A DNA stretch of 64,000 nt from Bordetella parapertussis (GTDB lineage Bacteria; Pseudomonadota; Gammaproteobacteria; Burkholderiales; SG8-41), in NCBI GenBank assembly GCA_945906815.1, contig CAMDRT010000008.1, positions 1-64,000 on the forward strand, in the 5' to 3' direction. The position numbers and the translations under genes are program-made. This document shows, one piece after another, positions 8,141-15,956 of this stretch. Numbering within the stretch: the first letter of the stretch is position 1; each line of letters begins with the position of its first letter. The notes below the pieces were generated by a model, which was not told the origin of the DNA, ran no database searches, and worked only from the letters and a program-made list of their open reading frames with translations.

Positions 8141-9109
8141 ATGAGCAGCATCATAGGAAGCGGCGATTTCGCCTATCAGGCTCAGGACGGTTGGGCAAAA
8201 TGGCCCGAAGGCTGGGATAGCGGCGATGTCGCCGCGGTCGGCGTCGATCGCTGGGACAATGTCTACGCCTTCAATCGCGGCCCGCACCCGATGGTGGTAT
8301 TCGATCGCGCGGGCAACTTTCTGCGCTCGTGGGGAGAAGGCGTGTTCAAGAACCCGCACGGCGTCCACATGGGCGCCGATGACACCATCTTTCTGACCGA
8401 CGACGGTGACCACTCGATGCGCCAATGCACCCTGGACGGCAAGGTGCTGCTGACCATCGGCATTCCCGGCAAGTCATCGGCGTACATGAGCGGGGAGCCG
8501 TTTAATCGCTGCACCCATACGGCGCTGTCGCCGCAAGGCGACATCTACATCTCGGACGGATACGGCAACGCACGCGTGCATAAATACACCGCGGACGGAA
8601 AATTGTTATTTTCCTGGGGTGGCCCCGGCACCAGACCCGGCGAGTTCAACATCGCGCACAACATCACCTGTGACGCGGATGGCTGGGTGTATGTCGCAGA
8701 CCGGGAGAATCATCGCGTGCAGGTATTCGACGGCAATGGCCGTTACGAAACCCAGTGGAACAACCTGCATCGCCCCAGCGGCCTGTTCATGACCAGCGGC
8801 AAGTGTCCGCTATGTTATATCGCCGAACTGGGACCGCATTTGTCGGTCAATATTAACCACCCGAATATCGGCCCGCGCATCAGCGTGATGGATAGCAAAG
8901 GCAAGTTGCTGGCCAGCGTCCAGGCCGACCCCGCGCGCGGCACCGGGCCGGGGCAGTTCATTTCTCCGCACGGGATGTCGGTGGATTCACACGGGGATCT
9001 TTATGTGGGAGAAGTCGCCTATGTGTCGTTCTCCCGCTCATTCCCGAACATACCGAAACCGGCGCGGATTAGGTGCCTGCAAAAACTGGTCAAAGTAACC
9101 GCCGGGTAG
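8141..9109 (+). CDS. NHL-repeat six-bladed beta-propeller protein
   Basis: A 322-residue protein made of NHL-type repeats, seen as recurring blade patterns such as DRWDNVYAFNRG, GDIYISDGYGNARVHKY and GWVYVADRENHRVQVF. Proteins of this type are often annotated as peptidyl-alpha-hydroxyglycine lyase-like, but in catabolic clusters their role is mostly undefined. A good ribosome site, GGAGGAAA, precedes the ATG. There is no signal peptide, so it is probably cytoplasmic. It is divergent from hyuA across 238 bp that should hold both promoters. A paralogue lies at 60240-61115. Confidence 0.8.
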   Translation: MSSIIGSGDFAYQAQDGWAKWPEGWDSGDVAAVGVDRWDNVYAFNRGPHPMVVFDRAGNFLRSWGEGVFKNPHGVHMGADDTIFLTDDGDHSMRQCTLDGKVLLTIGIPGKSSAYMSGEPFNRCTHTALSPQGDIYISDGYGNARVHKYTADGKLLFSWGGPGTRPGEFNIAHNITCDADGWVYVADRENHRVQVFDGNGRYETQWNNLHRPSGLFMTSGKCPLCYIAELGPHLSVNINHPNIGPRISVMDSKGKLLASVQADPARGTGPGQFISPHGMSVDSHGDLYVGEVAYVSFSRSFPNIPKPARIRCLQKLVKVTAG

Positions 9110-9176
9110 CGGTGCGTCAGTGCGCGGCGTCAGACCGCAAAACTACGGCGTCGGCGACGCAGGCGAGTCATCCGGG

Positions 9177-10529
9177 CTAGCGCAGCAAGCCAATCAGTTC
9201 CGCAACGTTTTTCAGCGCATGGAAATTACGGATCACTTGGATACTGGTTTCGAGGTTGTCCCCGGAAAACTGTGCAAACGGCGCCAGCGTGCGGTACTTG
9301 CCTTCGACGTCGGCCCAGGCGATGCCGAGTATGGCGGCACCTCTGGGCGCATAGACGGTACTCGAATAACTGCGCCCGTCCTTGGTCCTGATGGTCACGC
9401 TCGCACCCGACTTGTAGCGCTCGAGGTTCTCCGTGGGCGGATCGCCGGCCTGTACCTTGCCGAGCAGGCCGCGGATCACCGGATCGTTGATCTTGTCTTC
9501 GAAAGCGTGCGCCCAAGAGAAGTCCCGGTCAGCAACGCCGGCAGCGGCAAAATACGCGGGGCTGTGTGCAACGCCGATCAGGTCAGTCGGATAGCGCGGA
9601 CCGGTCAACGTGTTGTAGCCCGGACGGGAGAGAGTAATCGTCTCGACCTCATCCGGCGCGACGTTGCCGGCACGCGCAGCATTGGCTGCGGCTTCGGCGG
9701 TGCTATGGCTGGGGTGGCCGCCGGGCACGAGCTTGATACCCATGTCGTTCAGAATGCTCCAGCGCTTGCCTAAATCGCGGGTGACGTCAGCGACGTCCGG
9801 CTGGTTGCCATAGACCACAAAAAAACCGCGCTCGTTCTCAAGGATATTCTCCTCGGCCAGAAAGCCCATTGCGGCCGCCTGCGCCGCATTCACACCCAGC
9901 ATGGCGGCGAGTCCGGCGTGATACTCGCGGGCCACGCTGGTATTCGCCGCGGCGTGCAGCCCGCCCATTGACGTTGCTATGAGGGCAATGGCCTGCGCCA
10001 TTTGCGGCTGGCTTAGCTTCAGCAGGTATCCCGCCGCAACCGCACCGGCGAAGCCGGCAACGATGCAGCCGTGAAAACCTTTCTTCTGCAGCCCGCCGAT
10101 CATCGCGCCATTCATGCGTCCAGCCACTTCGTAGCCCAGAACGATGGCGGCAAGCACGTCCTCACCACTGGCACCGGTGCTCTCGGCGATGGCAAGTGCA
10201 GTAGCGCACGCGGTGGTGCCAGCATGGACTACGTTGCGCAGATCGCTGTCATCCGAAGCCGCCGCATCGCTCATCACGGCATTGACCCGCGCCGCCGCCG
10301 CGACCGGCAGCTTCTCGGCTGCCCCGAACCAGAGCGTGGCGTCGGCCTTGCCGCCACGCTCCACCTCCAGTGCACGAATAATTCTGGATGATGCCAGCGT
10401 CGAGCCCAGCGCTGCGCTGGCAACGGTGCTGGAGATGAGCATCTGCGCGTATTCGATGGCCTTGGGCGGCAGATCCGCGTAGCGCTGCCGGGTCACGAAG
10501 GCCGCAATTTCTCCCGCAACAGTCATCAT
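9177..10529 (-). CDS. MmgE/PrpD family protein
   Basis: Member of the 2-methylcitrate dehydratase / cis-aconitate decarboxylase fold family. It is 450 residues, the family's normal size, with the conserved helical N-terminal domain (SDAAASDDSDLRNVVHAGTT) and the lid-domain motif PGGHPSHSTAEAAANAAR. No propionate-cycle genes (prpB, prpC) are nearby, so a true PrpD role is unlikely. Betaproteobacteria often carry several stand-alone MmgE/PrpD paralogues beside Bug and CoA-transferase genes, presumably for hydration or dehydration of organic acids. It is convergent with the NHL gene. Confidence 0.8.
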   Translation of the reverse strand: MMTVAGEIAAFVTRQRYADLPPKAIEYAQMLISSTVASAALGSTLASSRIIRALEVERGGKADATLWFGAAEKLPVAAAARVNAVMSDAAASDDSDLRNVVHAGTTACATALAIAESTGASGEDVLAAIVLGYEVAGRMNGAMIGGLQKKGFHGCIVAGFAGAVAAGYLLKLSQPQMAQAIALIATSMGGLHAAANTSVAREYHAGLAAMLGVNAAQAAAMGFLAEENILENERGFFVVYGNQPDVADVTRDLGKRWSILNDMGIKLVPGGHPSHSTAEAAANAARAGNVAPDEVETITLSRPGYNTLTGPRYPTDLIGVAHSPAYFAAAGVADRDFSWAHAFEDKINDPVIRGLLGKVQAGDPPTENLERYKSGASVTIRTKDGRSYSSTVYAPRGAAILGIAWADVEGKYRTLAPFAQFSGDNLETSIQVIRNFHALKNVAELIGLLR

Positions 10530-10601
10530 CTGCCTCGCTTGGTAATGGAGCGCGCATCGTAACAGACGTTGGCTGCCACGGCTTGAACAAGCGCGCGCAA
10601 A

Positions 10602-11192
10602 TCACGCCCGCTGCTCGGCCCACCACACCGCCATGGCCAGCGCGAATAGCGCGATTTCGGCGCACGTAATGAGCAGAATGATGTAGGTGATGCGCCGGGC
10701 CGACGGCTTCATCGGCGTCCACACGTGTCGCATGTACCAGCGCCATGGCGCGCACCAGCGCCAGCGCGCATGCTGCTTGAGATATTCGTTTAGCGCCATA
10801 CCCCAGCCATGCAGGCTGCGATCGGCTTCGCGTTCGGCCTGCTCGCGCGCAACGCTGGCGTACTCTTCCACGATAGTGAGTGTGCTGCCCATCGGCACGG
10901 GCTCAATCGTGAAGCGCGTGAGGCGCTTGATGCCGTGCGCATAACTCACGGTGAATGCCCCTGCCGACCCGCGGGTGAGCCGCAGCTCAACCTCAACGTC
11001 GCTACCGATACTCAGGTTGCGGTAGGCGACGTGCCAGGTGTCGCGGGCTAACGCACGCCACGACCTGAATTCAAAATAGGGATTGATGCGGTAAAGTTGT
11101 TCAATATCCACGCACCACGCGGCCAGTGCGTCCGCCGCAAGCGGCGTTTCGATGGTGACCCACGCCGCGTTGTCACTTGCCGGCTGCGGCAT
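10602..11192 (-). CDS. SRPBCC-domain protein with C-terminal membrane helix
   Basis: The first about 145 residues look like an SRPBCC (START/Bet v 1-like) ligand-binding domain, with WVTIETPLAADALAAWCVDI at the start and a TRFTIEPVPMGSTLTIVEEY strand pair. A hydrophobic segment (YIILLITCAEIALFALAMAV) near the C-terminus should anchor it in the inner membrane. I chose the ATG at 11192; a GTG at 11204 is also in frame but its bases fall at the outer edge of the 251-bp inverted-repeat element. The ligand is unknown. A weak SD-like AGGGTG nine bases upstream is supplied by that element. Confidence 0.65.
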   Translation of the reverse strand: MPQPASDNAAWVTIETPLAADALAAWCVDIEQLYRINPYFEFRSWRALARDTWHVAYRNLSIGSDVEVELRLTRGSAGAFTVSYAHGIKRLTRFTIEPVPMGSTLTIVEEYASVAREQAEREADRSLHGWGMALNEYLKQHARWRWCAPWRWYMRHVWTPMKPSARRITYIILLITCAEIALFALAMAVWWAEQRA

Positions 11193-11202
11193 CGGGGCTG
11201 TC

Positions 11203-11453
11203 ACCCTAGAAACGGTAGTTGGACGGGGTGGAGCGTGCGGTTATGGCGGTGCAGGGCAAGGCGCAACGACGAGGAATACTCAATGTATTCCGAGGAGTTG
11301 CAACGCAGCCTCAGTTGGCAAATGAGGCCGTCAGAACCGTGCGATCCGCCTCGTAGCGCTCTCACCCAACTGGTGTAAGTCGACAGCATGAAAAAGTATC
11401 TATTCATCAAGAGTTTGAACGAGCGACTAGCGGTCAACTGCCGTTTCTAGGGT
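11203..11453. repeat. MITE-like element with 19-bp terminal inverted repeats
   Basis: The ends form 19-bp inverted repeats with one mismatch: ACCCTAGAAACGGTAGTTG at 11203-11221 and the complement of ACCCTAGAAACGGCAGTTG at 11435-11453. The 251-bp unit has no coding capacity and contains an internal hairpin (GGAATAC/GTATTCC near 11272-11290). It lies between the universal stress protein gene and the SRPBCC gene. The right repeat supplies the stop codon of the stress protein gene and the left one abuts the SRPBCC start. No transposase for it is present in the window. Confidence 0.7.
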
Positions 11454-11917
11454 CGCGCGGGGTAGGGAATCACCAGCAGCGGCACATCGAGCGCGGCCAG
11501 CAGGGTGTCCAGAGGCAGGCGCGAGCGGATTCCGGGGCGGCCTTGCGGCCGTGGGGACCCTATCACGATGAGATCAGGCTTGACGCCGTTCGCATACGCG
11601 ATCAGGCATGCGGCGGGTTTGCCGAGCACTGTAGTACATTCATAAGCCAGTCCGGCAGATTGCACGGCTGGCGCCAGTACAGCGCGATGCGCTTCAATGT
11701 CGCGCGCCAGTTCGGATTCAACGTGTTTGGCGTAGGTATCGCGGGTAGCAACGTTATTGAGCCAATCGTCGCCCATCATGCCTTTCCAGAAATCCGGCAC
11801 GACCGTGAGGTGAAACAGCACACCGCCATTCGTGCATACGGCTATCGCGGCACGGTCGGCAGCAAGCGCACCCGGCGTGCCGTGGCTCGCCAGCAACACC
11901 CGCGCGGCGGATAACAA
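11447..11917 (-). CDS. Universal stress protein (UspA family)
   Basis: A 156-residue single-domain Usp. It shows the core beta-strand start ARVLLASHG and the nucleotide-binding-type stretch DLIVIGSPRPQGRPGIRSRL followed by VPLLVIP, which approximates the G-x2-G-x9-G(S/T) loop of ATP-binding Usps. The start must be TTG at 11917, because the preceding in-frame stop is the stop of the 40-residue gene upstream. The stop codon TAG lies inside the right terminal repeat of the adjacent element. It is the last gene of a likely operon with the YeiH-like transporter and the small membrane protein. Confidence 0.75.
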   Translation of the reverse strand: MLSAARVLLASHGTPGALAADRAAIAVCTNGGVLFHLTVVPDFWKGMMGDDWLNNVATRDTYAKHVESELARDIEAHRAVLAPAVQSAGLAYECTTVLGKPAACLIAYANGVKPDLIVIGSPRPQGRPGIRSRLPLDTLLAALDVPLLVIPYPARP

Positions 11918-11938
11918 GGCGCTGTGACCTGCCTGCGC

Positions 11939-12061
11939 TCAGACGAATATCAGCACGAGTACGGCGATCACTATCGCGAGACCCAGTGCGACGAGATCCT
12001 CGGCGCGATCATTCTTGAAAATCGTTAACGTTGAACCACGATCGAATTTGTCTTCACTCAT
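11939..12061 (-). CDS. 40-residue single-pass membrane protein
   Basis: A short gene between the YeiH-like transporter and the universal stress protein on the same strand. Its ATG is preceded by a strong ribosome site, GAGGAGAG. The product has a charged N-terminus (MSEDKFDRGSTL, then KNDRAEDL) and one hydrophobic helix of about 18 residues (LGLAIVIAVLVLIFV) running to the C-terminus. It starts ten bases after the transporter stop, so co-translation is likely. Tiny membrane proteins beside transporters often modulate them; that role here is inferred. Confidence 0.65.
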   Translation of the reverse strand: MSEDKFDRGSTLTIFKNDRAEDLVALGLAIVIAVLVLIFV

Positions 12062-12071
12062 GGCACTCTCC

Positions 12072-13658
12072 TCAAATCGTTTCCTGAACCAGCAACATAA
12101 CGACGATCAGTGAGCCCACGGCCTTGATCACGCCGACGATGGAGCCGATCACCAGCGGCGCACCGCCCGCCTGGCGGATCGACGCCACGGTGATCTGCAT
12201 GCCCAATCCCACCAGCCCGAAGGTGAAAAACCACGCGATCAGGTCGCGAAACATTGCGATCTTGGCGGCGGTGTGGCGTACCGCGCGGTGCGCCTTGGTG
12301 AGCGCGGCAGTGGCTTCCTTGGAGGTGATCTTGGCGTTGACCACGCCGCGCAATATGTCGTCGTCCTCGATCGACATCACTTTACGATTTTCGAGCAGCC
12401 GCTGCAGTGCGGCTTTGTGGTCGTTGCGTGTGACTTTATCGGTGCCGGACTTGAGCGCAGCGATATCTTTTTCGTTGAGCAAGCGGCTCACCGGCTTGCC
12501 GTCCTTGTCCTGGCGTTGCATGACCTTGTCGCTGTTGTCGAAATACGCGCCCTGATAGTGACGCGCCGGCGCAAAGATGCCGGTAGAGGACAGAATGAAC
12601 ATCAGAATAAAGCCCAGCACGAACACGGGAAATTTGCTCACCAGCACCGCCCCCACATCGACTTTCTGCGCGCTGGTTTCGCGCTTCACGTACCACACCG
12701 CGAGCCACAGTACTATGATGGGCAGAAACAGCACGCGCGTGATGTTGAAAATCTCCGCTACTTTCAGCGTTTCGATGCCGTTGGGCTGGAACGCCAGTGC
12801 CGCGCCCGCGACCTGAGCCGAGTTCAGGATGCCGGTGCCGGCCCATGCGCCGAACTGGATGTAGCCCATGCCGAGCGCCTTGCCCACGATCGGAAACAGG
12901 AACATGCATACCACGCCGAACAGCAGCACCGTGCCTATGGTGTAGGCAATTTCGGTGGACTTGGCTTGCACCACCGGCGCCGCGGCAACCGCCGCTGATA
13001 CGCCGCATACGCCGACACCGGCCGACAACACGCCGGTCATCGAATGCGGCAGTTTTCGCCGTTCGCCGATCATCAGCACCAGCCACACCGAACCCAGCAC
13101 AAAGACGCCGATCATCACAATCGACAGTTGGCCGAGCTGTGCAAGCTCGGCCACACTATAGAGCGTACCGAGCAGGATGACGCCGGTCTTGAGGCCGAGC
13201 CGCGACAGGCGCACGCCGTTCTCCGCCCACGACGGCACTTTGAATACATTGACCACGACAATACCGGCGAGGATGCCCATGACCACGTAGTTGAGATTGA
13301 GCACGCTCGCAAAATTGAAACCGAGCGTAGGCTGCGCCTCACGACCCCAGCTCGCCATCTGCGGATCGATGATCCACTTGACGATGAAGGCGATCAGCAT
13401 GATGAAGGTTACCCCGCCAATCGCAGACAGGTAATAATCCGAGCTGCCTTCTTTCGGTGCGCTCAGCCATTGCCACAATCCGGCAGCGATGGCGACGCCG
13501 CCGAACGCATAACCCAGTATCTGCATCTCGCCGGCGAGCCGTGCGGTACCCAGATATTTGATCATGCCGGCCAGTGCATGGGTTTGCACCAACCAGGCAT
13601 AAGTAACCATGGCGACGCCGATGATCAGCGTCCAGGGTGTTTTGCGTGTGTAGACCAT
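12072..13658 (-). CDS. YeiH/PSE-family membrane transporter with large soluble insert
   Basis: Integral membrane protein of the putative sulfate exporter (YeiH, UPF0324) family. The family signature is present as GVGVCGVSAAVAAAPVV near residues 213-230, with about ten or more hydrophobic helices. It is 528 residues against roughly 340 for typical YeiH: there is an extra helical N-terminal region of about 110 residues and a hydrophilic charged insert at about residues 366-460 before the last two helices. A GGGAGGGG ribosome site precedes the ATG. It heads an operon with a small membrane peptide and a Usp. Sulfonate or sulfite export would fit, but the substrate is unproven. Confidence 0.75.
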   Translation of the reverse strand: MVYTRKTPWTLIIGVAMVTYAWLVQTHALAGMIKYLGTARLAGEMQILGYAFGGVAIAAGLWQWLSAPKEGSSDYYLSAIGGVTFIMLIAFIVKWIIDPQMASWGREAQPTLGFNFASVLNLNYVVMGILAGIVVVNVFKVPSWAENGVRLSRLGLKTGVILLGTLYSVAELAQLGQLSIVMIGVFVLGSVWLVLMIGERRKLPHSMTGVLSAGVGVCGVSAAVAAAPVVQAKSTEIAYTIGTVLLFGVVCMFLFPIVGKALGMGYIQFGAWAGTGILNSAQVAGAALAFQPNGIETLKVAEIFNITRVLFLPIIVLWLAVWYVKRETSAQKVDVGAVLVSKFPVFVLGFILMFILSSTGIFAPARHYQGAYFDNSDKVMQRQDKDGKPVSRLLNEKDIAALKSGTDKVTRNDHKAALQRLLENRKVMSIEDDDILRGVVNAKITSKEATAALTKAHRAVRHTAAKIAMFRDLIAWFFTFGLVGLGMQITVASIRQAGGAPLVIGSIVGVIKAVGSLIVVMLLVQETI

Positions 13659-13848
13659 TCGCCCCTCCCGTCATTGCCGAATGTGAAAGCGCGCGCGTGA
13701 GTATTTTTAAACTGTTGTTTTTATTGAGCTATTCACTGCCCCACGGTTGCGCTGCGTATTATGACAGGGTAGTTTTAACCTCTGCAGCAGCAAAGTCAAG
13801 AACGGGTCTTGTATCATTGCCACAATTTCCGTCGCAAAGGACACTGCC

Positions 13849-14637
13849 ATGATAGTCAAACAAATATGGACCGCCAATTCGTATCGCAACTTCAACTACC
13901 TGATCGCCTGCGCTGAAACCGGAGAGGCCGTGGCCATCGACCCTCTGGATCACGAAAAATGTCTGCGCGCCGCCAAGGCAGAGGGCTGGAACATTACGCA
14001 GATCCTGAATACCCATGAACACCGCGACCATACCGGCGGCAACGAAGCTGTAGCGCAAAAAACCGGCGCAAAAATCCTTGCCCACAAGAACGCCAAAGAA
14101 AAAATCGCCGGCATGTCGCGCGGTTTGAGTGCGGGCGACATCATCACAGTAGGAAAGACAGTGGAACTCGAAGTACTGGACACACCGGGCCACACCATGA
14201 GCCACGTATGCCTGCTCTCACACACCGACCAGCCTGCGCTGTTTTGCGGCGACACCTTATTCAATGCCGGTGTCGGAAACTGTAATGGCGGCCACCCGGT
14301 AGCGCTCTACAATACCTTCTCCGGGCAACTGGCCAAACTACCGGATTCCACCCTGATCTATCCAGGGCATGATTACATCGAGAACAACCTGCGCTTTACC
14401 TTGGCGCGGGAACCCGGCAATCAACAAGCCCAGCAGATGCTCGAAAGGGTGAAAGACCAGGATCCCGACCAAGCCTTTGTGTCGACCCTCAGCGTCGAGC
14501 GGGAGATCAACACCTTCTTTCGCCTGTCCAGTCCGGGCGTGATCGCCAAACTGCGTGAGGCGTTTCCCGACCTTCCGGATAGTCCCGACGAGCGTACCGT
14601 GTTTCTGAAGCTGCGCGAGTTGCGCAACTCGTGGTGA
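13849..14637 (+). CDS. gloB: Hydroxyacylglutathione hydrolase (glyoxalase II)
   Basis: Hydrolyses S-lactoylglutathione to lactate and glutathione in methylglyoxal detoxification. The 262-residue metallo-beta-lactamase fold has the full binuclear metal site: H56-x-H58-x-D60-H61 (THEHRDH), H115 (DTPGHT), D135 (FCGDTLF) and H174 (YPGHD), plus the C-terminal substrate-binding helices (REINTFFR). It is divergent from the YeiH-like gene. Its last 63 bases and following flank recur at 15822-15899, downstream of a PIN toxin cassette, suggesting insertion at its 3' end. Confidence 0.92.
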   Translation: MIVKQIWTANSYRNFNYLIACAETGEAVAIDPLDHEKCLRAAKAEGWNITQILNTHEHRDHTGGNEAVAQKTGAKILAHKNAKEKIAGMSRGLSAGDIITVGKTVELEVLDTPGHTMSHVCLLSHTDQPALFCGDTLFNAGVGNCNGGHPVALYNTFSGQLAKLPDSTLIYPGHDYIENNLRFTLAREPGNQQAQQMLERVKDQDPDQAFVSTLSVEREINTFFRLSSPGVIAKLREAFPDLPDSPDERTVFLKLRELRNSW

Positions 14638-14652
14638 GAACTGACCGCCACC
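14575..14652 (+). repeat. Direct repeat copy 1: gloB 3' end and flank
   Basis: Seventy-eight bases covering the last codons of gloB, its stop and about 15 bp beyond are present again at 15822-15899 with a single mismatch (14641 C versus T). Weaker similarity continues about 20 bp further. The two copies enclose a segment of about 1.17 kb holding a Bug gene tail, a REP-like repeat and the PIN toxin pair. Confidence 0.9.
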
Positions 14653-14662
14653 CTCTCCATCT

Positions 14663-14770
14663 ATCGGCGCGCCAACCGGCGGCACACCCGAAGCGTTTGC
14701 TGCCTTAATCAAACGCGAAGCGGTCAAGTGGGCCGAAGTCATCAAGGGTGCGAACATCAAGGCAGATTAG
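14663..14770 (+). pseudogene. C-terminal tail of a Bug/TctC binding-protein gene
   Basis: Thirty-five codons read TGGTPEAFAALIKREAV then KWAEVIKGANIKAD and a stop, the characteristic last helix of Bug-family periplasmic binding proteins. Nothing upstream in this frame belongs to the family; instead the sequence runs directly out of the gloB flank repeat. It is therefore a gene fragment brought in or left by rearrangement. Confidence 0.75.
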
Positions 14771-14780
14771 TGCGCAATTC

Positions 14781-14811
14781 GTAGGTTGGCGCTGAGCTTG
14801 CGAAGCCCAAC
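14781..14811. repeat. REP-like interspersed palindrome
   Basis: The stretch starting GTAGGTTGG and ending GAAGCCCAAC resembles the GGTTGGGCT...AGCCCAAC repeats scattered through many proteobacterial genomes. It lies inside the segment bracketed by gloB tail copies. The palindrome is imperfect. Confidence 0.4.
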
Positions 14812-14861
14812 ATGTCATATTGATCGCGCTTGGCGAAAACTTCGCACACTGTCACACACAA

Positions 14862-14904
14862 TTGACTGTTCGCCCTTCGCGGGATAGATTCGCATTAGGC
14901 GAAT
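14862..14904 (+). promoter_or_regulatory. Promoter and operator of the PIN toxin pair
   Basis: TTGACT at 14862-14867 and TAGATT at 14885-14890 are separated by exactly 17 bp, a good sigma-70 promoter. A perfect palindrome ATTCGC-ATTAG-GCGAAT (14888-14904) overlaps the -10 element and the expected start of transcription, a natural operator for autoregulation. Confidence 0.55.
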
Positions 14905-14943
14905 ATTGGTGCTTGAAATTCCTGTACCCACCAGGCCAGGATC

Positions 14944-15423
14944 ATGAAACGCAGGATTTACATCGAGACATCCGTCGTAAGTTATCTGACTGCACGTCCG
15001 AGTCAGAATCCAATTATCTCGGCCTGTCAGCAAATAACCCGACTGTGGTGGAATGCCGGACAGTCAACCACTTCGACATTCATTTCACCGTATGTTATTG
15101 AAGAAGCCAGCATTGGCGATCCAACAGCCGCCGAGGAGCGTCTAGCCGCACTGCGTTCTATCCCCGTATTGCCAGTGTCGCCGGAAATTCCAGAACTTGC
15201 GAAATTTCTATTGTTGGGCGGTGGTCTACCCGCCAAAGCGCAAATCGACGCCCTACACATTGCCTGTGCCGCGTATCACGATATCGACGTCCTCCTGACG
15301 TGGAACTGCGCGCATATCGCAAATCCTGCGCAATTGCCTGTGATGCGCGGCTTGTGTGCAGCCAGAGGATTTACTCTACCCGAACTTGTAACACCCTTTG
15401 AATTAATGGAGATTGCACCATGA
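14944..15423 (+). CDS. PIN-domain toxin, YIETS subfamily
   Basis: A 159-residue PIN-domain nuclease of the subfamily beginning KRRIYIETSVVSYL, in which Glu (E8) stands where most VapC have Asp. Other family landmarks are AQIDALHIACA (D102) and LLTWNCAHIANP (W120, N121). RNA cleavage is the expected activity. Its stop overlaps the start of the downstream partner by four bases, so this is a toxin-first operon. The pair lies between two copies of the gloB 3' end and has its own promoter. Confidence 0.8.
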   Translation: MKRRIYIETSVVSYLTARPSQNPIISACQQITRLWWNAGQSTTSTFISPYVIEEASIGDPTAAEERLAALRSIPVLPVSPEIPELAKFLLLGGGLPAKAQIDALHIACAAYHDIDVLLTWNCAHIANPAQLPVMRGLCAARGFTLPELVTPFELMEIAP

Positions 15424-15629
15424 CTGAATCAACGCTTTGGCACGACCCCATCGTCGCAGAGATTCATGCCACGCGTGAGCGTCTCGCCAGCCAATTTAAG
15501 AATGATTTAGTAGCATATTCTGCAGCGGCCGAGGCGCACTGCCGCGTGCTGGGTTTCCAATTCGTCGAAGTACAACGCTCTACTCATCACAATGCGCAAG
15601 ACGTTGTTACGCCGGTCGTTCACACTTAA
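15420..15629 (+). CDS. Antitoxin partner of the YIETS PIN toxin
   Basis: A 69-residue protein overlapping the toxin gene by four bases. The N-terminal WHDPIVAEIHATRERLASQF matches the small helical antitoxins that follow this PIN subfamily, usually written as DPIVEEIHRTRE. The second half (CRVLGFQFVEVQRSTHH and on) is atypical and may have drifted or been altered by rearrangement. The neutralising function is inferred from position and the N-terminal match. Confidence 0.65.
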   Translation: MTESTLWHDPIVAEIHATRERLASQFKNDLVAYSAAAEAHCRVLGFQFVEVQRSTHHNAQDVVTPVVHT

Positions 15630-15687
15630 CCGCATTACCCTATTGTCAGCGGACACTCCCGGCAGAATGGGATGGTCTCCTCGATTG

Positions 15688-15833
15688 AAGAAGATCATGT
15701 GCGCTATGGATTTGGGGCAGGCCAGCAAGATTGCTCTACTGACGCAACTGGCGCCCGATATCGTCGAAGCCTGCCTTGCTCAGTCGGACAACGGTTTGGC
15801 GCTCGAACACTTGATGCGTAACCGGATAGTCCC
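15688..15833 (+). pseudogene. Remnant of a phage/recombinase-associated helix-turn-helix protein
   Basis: The frame encodes ASKIALLTQLAPDIVEACL followed by LALEHLMRN, similar to the C-terminal part of small HTH proteins found beside site-specific recombinases (LTLLAPDIVEAILDG...L.LM.P). The N-terminal HTH is missing or in other frames, and the similarity ends abruptly where the second copy of the gloB tail begins. It may be a scar of the element that carried the PIN cassette. Confidence 0.45.
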
Positions 15834-15899
15834 GACGAGCGTACCGTGTTTCTGAAGCTGCGCGAGTTGCGCAACTCGTGGTGAGAATTGACCGCCACC
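15822..15899 (+). repeat. Direct repeat copy 2: gloB 3' end and flank
   Basis: Second copy of the gloB tail, with one mismatch over 78 bp relative to 14575-14652. It has no gloB body upstream: it joins directly to the HTH remnant. It is followed 58 bp later by the protease-FGE gene, so it probably marks the original gloB downstream flank. Confidence 0.9.
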
Positions 15900-15956
15900 A
15901 GATCCATCTAGCAGCGCGGCCTTGACGGCCGAGGCCCCAATCGAAGGAGCTACGAT

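Noticed and set aside
14663..14770. Bug tail as an intact small gene
   Set aside because: There is no start or signal peptide, only the last helix of the family; it is a fragment.
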